Source of the DNA: Acanthaster planci
Taxonomy: Eukaryota > Echinodermata > Asteroidea > Valvatida > Acanthasteridae
NCBI RefSeq assembly: GCF_001949145.1
Contig: NW_019091562.1
Location: 218,897-236,707, forward strand
Length of the DNA: 17,811 bases
Reading direction: 5' to 3'
Shown here: positions 7,330 through 14,800 of the stretch, in pieces
Position numbering within the stretch: the stretch's first letter is position 1
Layout of the letters: each line of letters begins with the position of its first letter
Translations under genes and position numbers: made by a program
Notes under the pieces: model-generated
The model's input: only the letters and a program-made list of their open reading frames with translations
Databases searched by the model: none
What the model was told of the DNA's origin: nothing

Positions 7330-9835
7330 GCATTTTAATGACGAAGTGTGAACATAAAGATACAGTTAACAAAAATATAATGAGAAAATTCGCTCAAATC
7401 TTGGGCTTCTCATATAGTCACGAATAATGTTTAGATCACGTTTGATTTTAAACTATACCTATTTCTTTCTTTACGTCCTCATCACCAGTGGCAAATTAAA
7501 GATCAGTGCCGGTTAGTGGGAGGGGTGAAGATGATCCAAATTCTACAACTGCCCCGCCGTAAAAATAAGCAAAGTGTTGAGGAACCAAATTACTAATTCG
7601 GCTTCCAGACCGAAAGTTACCAACCACACCCAAAAACTAGGGTGAATTTCGAACATTCCCGAAATGGACCAAAAGCTGCAAAAATCTATTTCGTTGACAA
7701 TATGCGGATACCGTCGTTAATATCTGCTGCTATTCCTGGCGAATTTTGTTATGTGCATTAACATTCTTTAAAAGTTCTTCAGTAGTTCTTTGTATATATT
7801 GCCTATTGATTACCTATAGACCTTTTTCCTGTGATGTCACAATCGTGCTGGATCGCGATGTGTTGTGATGGTAGTGAGTGCATAATGTTGTAATGGTTAT
7901 CTACTAAGAAGATAAAGTAGTCAAGCATGCAGCGTTTGCACGTACGCTTGCACCACGTCGTGGTTGAAGGTGCCTGTAGGAATAATGCGATCACCGTGGT
8001 CAAGGAGTCCACAAGTGGTGGTATTGTTTACATTTAGCGCAATCCAGTCACGTGGCTGAAAAGGTCTAAGACACTGGTTTTAAAACCCAAAGATTCCCTG
8101 ACGACTCTTGATAAAAAAATCTCAGGTAAGCATCACCCCCAGATATAAATAGAAAAGACTCAAGGTCAGAGGTCAGAAGCTGAGAGCCAGGGTGTTTTGA
8201 ATGCTTTCGATTTCATCGGGCAAAATCTCAAAAATGAAGTCCAATCTTTCAAGGAAGATACCCCCAAAACAGCAGTAAAACTAAGTGCTCATTTCTGAAT
8301 TTAGCCGCCCGCCTCTATCCAAAATAGACCCGCAATTTGAGGCTTTTGTTAATTAAAGAAATACCCCGAACTGGAAACTATCATTCCAAATTCGGGATTT
8401 ATAGAAATATTTTTATGATGCCTCCTGATTATGGCATGTCTTATTGTAAAAACCCCGTGGGATCACAAAGTACTAATGAGCTCGCGTGCTTGGTGCACGT
8501 GGAATGCAGCCCTAAAGGCAACTTCGGTGTTTACATGTACATGTACATGTATTAATGTAGTCTGGTTTGGAGCAGACATGAGCTTTGACGATGATGTTAA
8601 TGTTAGAAAGGCTTACCCTAGTCTAATAGTGAACAGGCTTCCTGGGCGTCGCCAGGAATTTTTCAGAAGGAGGGGGTCAAATCACTTTTTCGATGGGAAA
8701 TTTCAGCGGTGGAGCAAAGCACTCATCAGCTAAAATGAAATAAACAACAGTGGGAACGGGTCCATTTTTATTTATTTTATTTTTAACTCGAATAAGTGCT
8801 TTTCATCCCCTATCATCTCTATAGATCAATTTCTCTCGCTTTCCCCCTGTTTCTTCCTCTTTTTATTTGCCATTTTTCAGAAGGACACCCCCGCAGCCCA
8901 TTGTGACAAACCAACTAGATTCTGGATGGCAACCTGGTACCATGGAACATTCACGCCGTTCTCAATTATTGTTAGCAAGGAAACCATACCGTGCCTGTCT
9001 CTGTCCTTTCCATCGATGAAGCTCCTCCAACTTTCCTTCATTGCGTTTCACTGAGTCCATGTTGCAGTGATATCTTTCCATTTTGTTGGTAAGTTCTGTT
9101 TTTTTTCTCTTAGTGACGTTCAAAGTCCTGAAATTCCAAGTTTTAATGATGATGCATTCTCCTCAGATTACTGTATTTCCAAGTTTCATTTAATTCACAA
9201 AGTAAAACATAGACACTTAAAATGTGCTGCCAGCCACCTGTTTTATTTATAATAAAATTCTTACCCTTTCCAAACACTGCCAAATCAGATCATAACATAA
9301 TTACGGGTTACAACGAAACCCATACCAAATACTACAATGATATCTGAATAGAAACCTGTCAAAATTCTAATATAAATTTATCTAAATAAAAATTACAAGA
9401 GACAAACTTCGATAGAAGAGTTTGATCTTCCTGTCGTTTTTTTCCACGCAATAATATCCAACTCAAATAATTTCCATGGGAACGACTGTTCATACAGTTA
9501 ACGCTGTTTCTTTTCTAAACTTTCGCTCAGTTAAAAAGAAACTGAGAGGATTTGGACCAAACGAATTCAATGGATAAGAAAAAATGTATAAAAGCATATC
9601 ACATGATGCTGCGATATTCGCGTAACGTGCGTCTGACCTTACACAAGTCGAAGTCTAAACTATGCGGTGAGATGCTATACGGCTGACGCCCCTTTTCCCC
9701 ATAATTAGCTGAAATCTAAATCCGAATTCCTGTAAAGAGAGTGCACAGCTATACAAATAATCCTTACGAATTTCCAATATCTGAGTCAACGTTTAACATA
9801 CTTTCATGTCTAAACTTTTATATATGCTTTATGTT
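7330..9835. other. Intergenic stretch between the P450 and CAP genes, CAP-proximal part
   Basis: No exon is supported on either strand. It contains a short TACATG array (8532-8551), a transposon-like scrap around 8642-8900 that repeats ATTTTTCAGAAGGA, and a pyrimidine-rich tract near 8830-8880. Regulatory sequence for the CAP gene may lie at the 7330 end but nothing specific is visible. Confidence 0.5.
8532..8551. repeat. TACATG hexanucleotide array
   Basis: Just over three copies of TACATG form a 20-bp sequence that is also its own reverse complement. It is a short microsatellite. Confidence 0.85.
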
Positions 9836-10800
9836 AACTTCAAACAAACTTGATCTCTCAATTCTGATTGGTCGATCGATGGCAACAAACAGTGTGAAAT
9901 ATAACAATTTACTATACCTCACGCATATTCTTGATGGATCGCCGAACTCTCATTAATGCATTCACGATCCCGCATCACTAGCCGCTATTTTTGCTGTTTG
10001 CCAAGCGCACACGCGATCGTTCACGCAACAAGTAAATACGCCTGCGTTTTAAATTGTCGCCTGGCTTACCCTGGGGCGTCAGTTGAAAGCGCATGCGCAG
10101 CAGCAGAAAATCTAAGAACTGACGTTCGTGTGTACTGTGCATTCGTGGTGGAGCCAGCCTAGCAACGGTATGCAGCTCATGAAAATGATGAGAGGTTTCA
10201 TCTGCCTGCATTCTTTTGTGTGAAATAAATTTCAATCGAAAAAGATAAAGTGTTTGTGTTTCGATCTTAGGAACAAATTTTGTTCGTGGAAACAAATTAA
10301 TGATAATGTTTTTATTTTCAGAGGTAATTAAATAAGCTATGTATGAGGTATAGTAAAACAAATATAACATGGTTCATTTCGCCCAGGGACTAGTTTGTCA
10401 ACTCCCAATACCTCAGGAAACTAACATCGACTTTCCAACCATGTTATATTTGTTCAATAGCCTAATGCGCTATTCTAACTCCGCCACTCTAAAAGTACAG
10501 CGCGCCCGACTAAAATCAAAACTGTGGGCAGATTCACCCCTTGGCATAGGGAATTTACGTACAGTTGAAGAATTCCAGCCATGACATTCTATGAAGCCAT
10601 TTCTCGATCGTAATAAAATCCTCAATTTACTTACTCTGCCCCATAGGGATTCGAAACAATGCGGTTGCAATATTTGAAAAGAAGAGATAGCAGTACCGAG
10701 GAGCTAAAAAGGTGAACGGTGCAATACGGTTATATATATCACACTGTTTGTTGCCATGCGTAGACCAATCAGAACTGAGAATTCATGTTTTCTCGAAGTT
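9836..10800. mobile_element. About 965-bp element bounded by about 70-bp imperfect inverted arms
   Basis: Positions 9836-9905 and 10729-10800 align in inverted orientation over about 70 bp. The match includes a perfect 19-bp block, ATGGCAACAAACAGTGTGA, and a perfect 12-bp block, TTCTGATTGGTC. The interior holds a CpG-rich stretch (about 9990-10110), a second perfect inverted repeat (10357-10454) and only short unrecognised open frames. A non-autonomous DNA transposon with long terminal inverted repeats is the simplest reading. The true ends may lie further out and no target duplication was recognised. Confidence 0.6.
10357..10454. repeat. Perfect 18-bp inverted repeat, 62-nt spacer
   Basis: AACAAATATAACATGGTT at 10357-10374 recurs as its exact reverse complement at 10437-10454. 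It lies inside the larger inverted-arm element and could be a nested insertion or part of its subterminal structure. Confidence 0.85.
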
Positions 10801-11753
10801 GATGTTATTACTCTGTACAGTGCGTGCCTTGAGTACGATAGTGTGACAACTAAGCTATTTTGTAAATATTAATATATACGGCCTACAAGAATAATTAGGC
10901 GTGTTTATGTAACAAAAATGTTTACAGCATCCACAGACCTACATATAAAAAACTAGAGTGCCGACTCGAACCAATAAGTGATGCCTGCTCGACGCATCTA
11001 TGTTTGTACACAATGCTATGGAAAACTCGAAATTTTGTATTTTTTTTTTTTTTGGTACGGCTATTGGCATATCTGCGTCTGTGTGGTAAAACGATGCGTC
11101 AACGAAGCCGATTACGCAAAACACTGATGCACAATCAGTAATGAGTGGTTCGTTTTCCTCTGCGCAAACGACGGAGGCACGTGGGAGCATGCGCTGCATT
11201 TTTGACGCGGCTTTTTAGATCAGATTTTAGCGGTACCCGATTCACGTTGCATTTAGAGTACATGATTCGATATTCATTTCATCTGATTTCGAATATTCTA
11301 CAAGCAAGCACGTGGATCATTGATCTCCATTATAACGTCTTTATAATGGAGATCAATGACATGGATTCAAAATGTCAAATTTTCGCCGCGCAGAGAATGA
11401 GAGGTTACCGCTCAAGTAATTAAATATATCTCTATGGTTGCACGTAAAAATTTTCTTTTGTTATAATTCATCGAGTGACGATTGCTCATGGTCATAACCC
11501 GTCACATGACCACCTTCAATCGGTTTTTTGAGACAGGTTGAGAAGTGTGCATCAATCTATGTTCCACGACGATTTTTGCCAGTCAATTAGTTTCAAATTG
11601 ATGAACCTGTTAATGTTGGAGAAGTACAACGTTTTGAAAAACTTTCATACTGTTTTAAATGCATTAATGCAAAACGAGCCACCAGCTCCCGCTGCAGTAC
11701 CAAAAAAATATCCTTCACGTTTGGTGCAATTTTCTGCAGCACACACACGACGT
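10801..11753. other. Intergenic and 3' flank of the P450 gene
   Basis: No exon is supported apart from the likely 3' untranslated region just below 11754. No clear AATAAA was found there. It includes a 14-T run (11040-11053) and the perfect hairpin at 11317-11359. Confidence 0.5.
11317..11359. repeat. Perfect hairpin: 19-bp stem, 5-nt loop
   Basis: TCATTGATCTCCATTATAA (11317-11335) is followed by CGTCT and then its exact reverse complement (11341-11359). Pairing stops sharply outside the 19 bp. It lies about 395 bp beyond the P450 stop codon. Confidence 0.93.
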
Positions 11754-11843
11754 TTACTCGGTTTGTTTCTGCCTTGGCACCAGACGGATTTTGATGCCGT
11801 GCTCCGGAGACATAAGGCCACGAACTCCTCGAGATGGGGGGAT
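11754..11843 (-). CDS. P450 terminal exon
   Basis: It runs 90 nt, 29 residues plus TAA, phase 0 in, with acceptor TTCCGATCAG|ATC. GLMSPEHGIKIRLVPR fits the last beta-strand of CYP3-clan enzymes, which typically reads like L-x-P-x-x-G-I-x-L-x-x-x-x-R. The overlapping open frames on both strands are shadows in other phases. Confidence 0.9.
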   Translation of the reverse strand: MPPSRGVRGLMSPEHGIKIRLVPRQKQTE

Positions 11844-14800
11844 CTGATCGGAATACAAAACCAAACAAAATTACTGAAATTTCAGCTGTGCCATTCCCCA
11901 AGTAACTCAGATGATAGTGGGCTAAAAGCGATTAAGCAAAACAACTGAAATGGAGCTGCCAACGTAACAAAAGTTTAAGTCATTTAAATGACTTACTATC
12001 TCGTTTAAATAGCTATACTATATCGTTCAAAATGACTTGCTATCTCGTTTAAAGGACTTTACTTTATATTTTGATTAAATCAAACTACGTTCCTATAAGA
12101 GAAAGGAAATAATATGAATACGATCGGAAGTCATTACGAGACTGTAAGTCTCTGAGCGAGAAAGTACGACGGTTAAATATCTTTAAAATATTTTAGGATG
12201 ACAGCAATATGCTTCCTTAGAAACCTGAATAAAAATAATGCACCAGATTATATGGAAGGCACATAAAGTTCACAATGCACGTAGTATGGGAAGGGAACGT
12301 TTATGCTACAGCGCCCCCTACAGTTTCTGAACTGGTTTTCTGTAGACGTCATACCTCAGTTTCTGCGCATGTCTCCAAACGGTACTTCTTCAACATGCGG
12401 ACCATTATGACCATCATCTCCATCATAGCGAAGCGATAACCGAGGCACATCCGGGGCCCCTGGCCGAAGGCAAGCCAAGTCATTGGGTCCATCTTGGCCT
12501 TGTTTTCCGCGGAAAATCTGTGACGAGTAGACGGTTTTTACAGTATTATCTAACGCTTAGAGTAAGTGCAATTGCGTTTGTCTGAAATGGTCAAAGTTAA
12601 GGCTTCTGACGAGTGTATTCCTAGAATTTAGTTGCTGCGTAGAAACCATTTTGTTTCCATACTAAACTCACAAAGTTTCTGCCGAATTCTCGAAGAAGAA
12701 TGTATATTACAACTCGGTAAGTTACATTCTGTAATCTTTGAACCTCGATTCATTTCTGTCATGCTGGTTCGCCAGTCTCAATTTTAACTTAGCGAATCTT
12801 ATACCCAGCAAGAAATGAGACCGAGGGGTACCCCCCCAACATGTCCAATCCCTATACACATTCCAGACTATTGTTACTTAACACATCCCCCAAGATGTCT
12901 GAAAGGAATTCCACAGATTCCTGCAAGACAATGACCAACACAAAGCAGAGGGTTCTCTCCGTCTCATACCTTGCTGCATATGGCGAATCTAGTAAATCAG
13001 CGAAACTAAATTAAATCGGATAGAAAATGAAAAGAATGTACATGTAACGCCATAAGCAACCTAGCCGTAGCCATGACACTCTGACTTAGCTGTTAATCTC
13101 TGCTTTACGCTCGTCTCCAGCACCATTTAAACTTGATGATCTGGCATCGCTATAATTTCCATTCTGCATAAGCACCACATGTAAATCATGTTTAACATTT
13201 GCTACAGGTGATTGTAAGGGTGTACTGACGGGCATACGAGTCGAAAGGTTGCTAAAGGTGCATTTCCATAGGCCTATGTACTTTTTGAGTGCGTTGCGTA
13301 TACACGATGTGTTCAGGTGGCTCCATTAACATAACACACAATGTGCGTTGCGTTCGGCCGGCAAAATCGCACTAGAAGCGATTTTGACGGATACGCAAGG
13401 CTTGGCGCTAGTGTTGACACGCATGTGGAAAGGCGTCTTAGTGCTGCTTGGAACGCAGGTGCGCTGTGCCTCACCTCTCGGGGTCGAATCTGTATGGATC
13501 GGGCCAGTTTTCAGGATCGCAGTGGATGGCGTAGACGGCGATCTCGACCAGCGTGTCTTTAGGAATTTTGATGCCTTTCACAACGCAGTCCTCCAGGCAG
13601 ACTCGATTCAGACTGCGTAACAAACATGAAAATCAGCGAACTTAGGCTTCGAACTAGTCCTGCCTGTTTAGTTCGTTTTTGATACTTTACCTACATGTAT
13701 ATCACTCGCTTTCCAAATTCCAACATTTTCGGAAAATTCTCCCGAATTCAGCAACAATGTTATACCATAGAGCTACAACCCAGTAGCTCTATGGTTATAC
13801 AGAGAAACGGATGTTGCTGATTTATTCTTCTAGTTGGCTTTGTAATAAGTCGTGCACAGTTTATCAAGGGAAAATACAGAATATTGTACCTATGGCTTAA
13901 TTTTGGTTGGGTTAAAGTGGCTGTGGTGGTGCATTGCTCAACAGCCTGGAAACGAGGTTGGTCTGGTGTGAACACCCTTGTATACCCTGGTTGGCCCCTA
14001 TTCGGCCTTTCTTTACTCACGTCAGTAGATAACCTACTGCTATATACACACAAATGTCATGCCATGTATAAACGATAACACTCACGAGGCCACTGTCGGA
14101 TACAACCGTAGAACCTCACGCAGCACCATGTCCGTGTAGGCCAGCTTGCGAACGTTCTCAGGGGTGATTCCGTCGGCCGTAACCCGATCTATCTCTTCAA
14201 TCACACGCTCCTGTACTTCCGGGTGTAAAGCTAGAGCGAAGAAGGCGTAGGCCAACGTGCCAGGGCTGGTCTCCATGTTGCCGGTGAAGACAGTCATGCA
14301 CTACCGTATCGGTGGAGGTTTGAAGGGAAAGAAATGAACTTATACTCCCAGTGATTCCCCTGATGACCTTATCTTCGTTGAAAACTAATGAAAAGTCAGC
14401 CTGTATTTTGTTTCCCCTTGTTAATTCAAGAATTCAGTTTGCTGGGGCACAGTAAGTTGTATCGGGTCCCATTTGTTACGTAAAAGGATGACGGCTTAAA
14501 AGTTAACTATACGAAACGGACCATTGAACGATCTCCAGAAAGTTGTCAAATCTGATCAAAAGCGTATGGTTCATAGAGCCGATAGTTTTATACGCGCTTC
14601 TGATGAAGACCAAGATACGCATTTAAATAATAATATATGGACTTAAAAATCAAACAAGTCCACAAAATTACAATGTGGACTGATCCAGGTCCAAACAAGG
14701 CTTCCCCATCTTGGAACAAATAGGTTTAGAGGCATTTTGGAATCTTATCTGCAGCAAAAGGAAGAGAAATAGTTGAGGAAAGTATCAACAACAAAAAATT

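Noticed and set aside
11205-11240. Minus-strand VPLKS-like reading considered as the P450 last exon
   Set aside because: No acceptor precedes it, and the exon at 11754-11843 fits phase and motif far better.
11538-11948. 136-codon plus-strand and 102-codon minus-strand open frames
   Set aside because: Both overlap the true P450 terminal exon in other phases, and the plus-strand one lacks an ATG at its start.
12184-12225. Good acceptor after a T-rich tract just below the haem exon
   Set aside because: It gives only 13 unrelated residues before a stop, with no C-terminal P450 strand.
13341-13620. Two plus-strand open frames of 73 and 90 codons
   Set aside because: They overlap the P450 exon 13475-13612 on the opposite strand and have no recognisable product.
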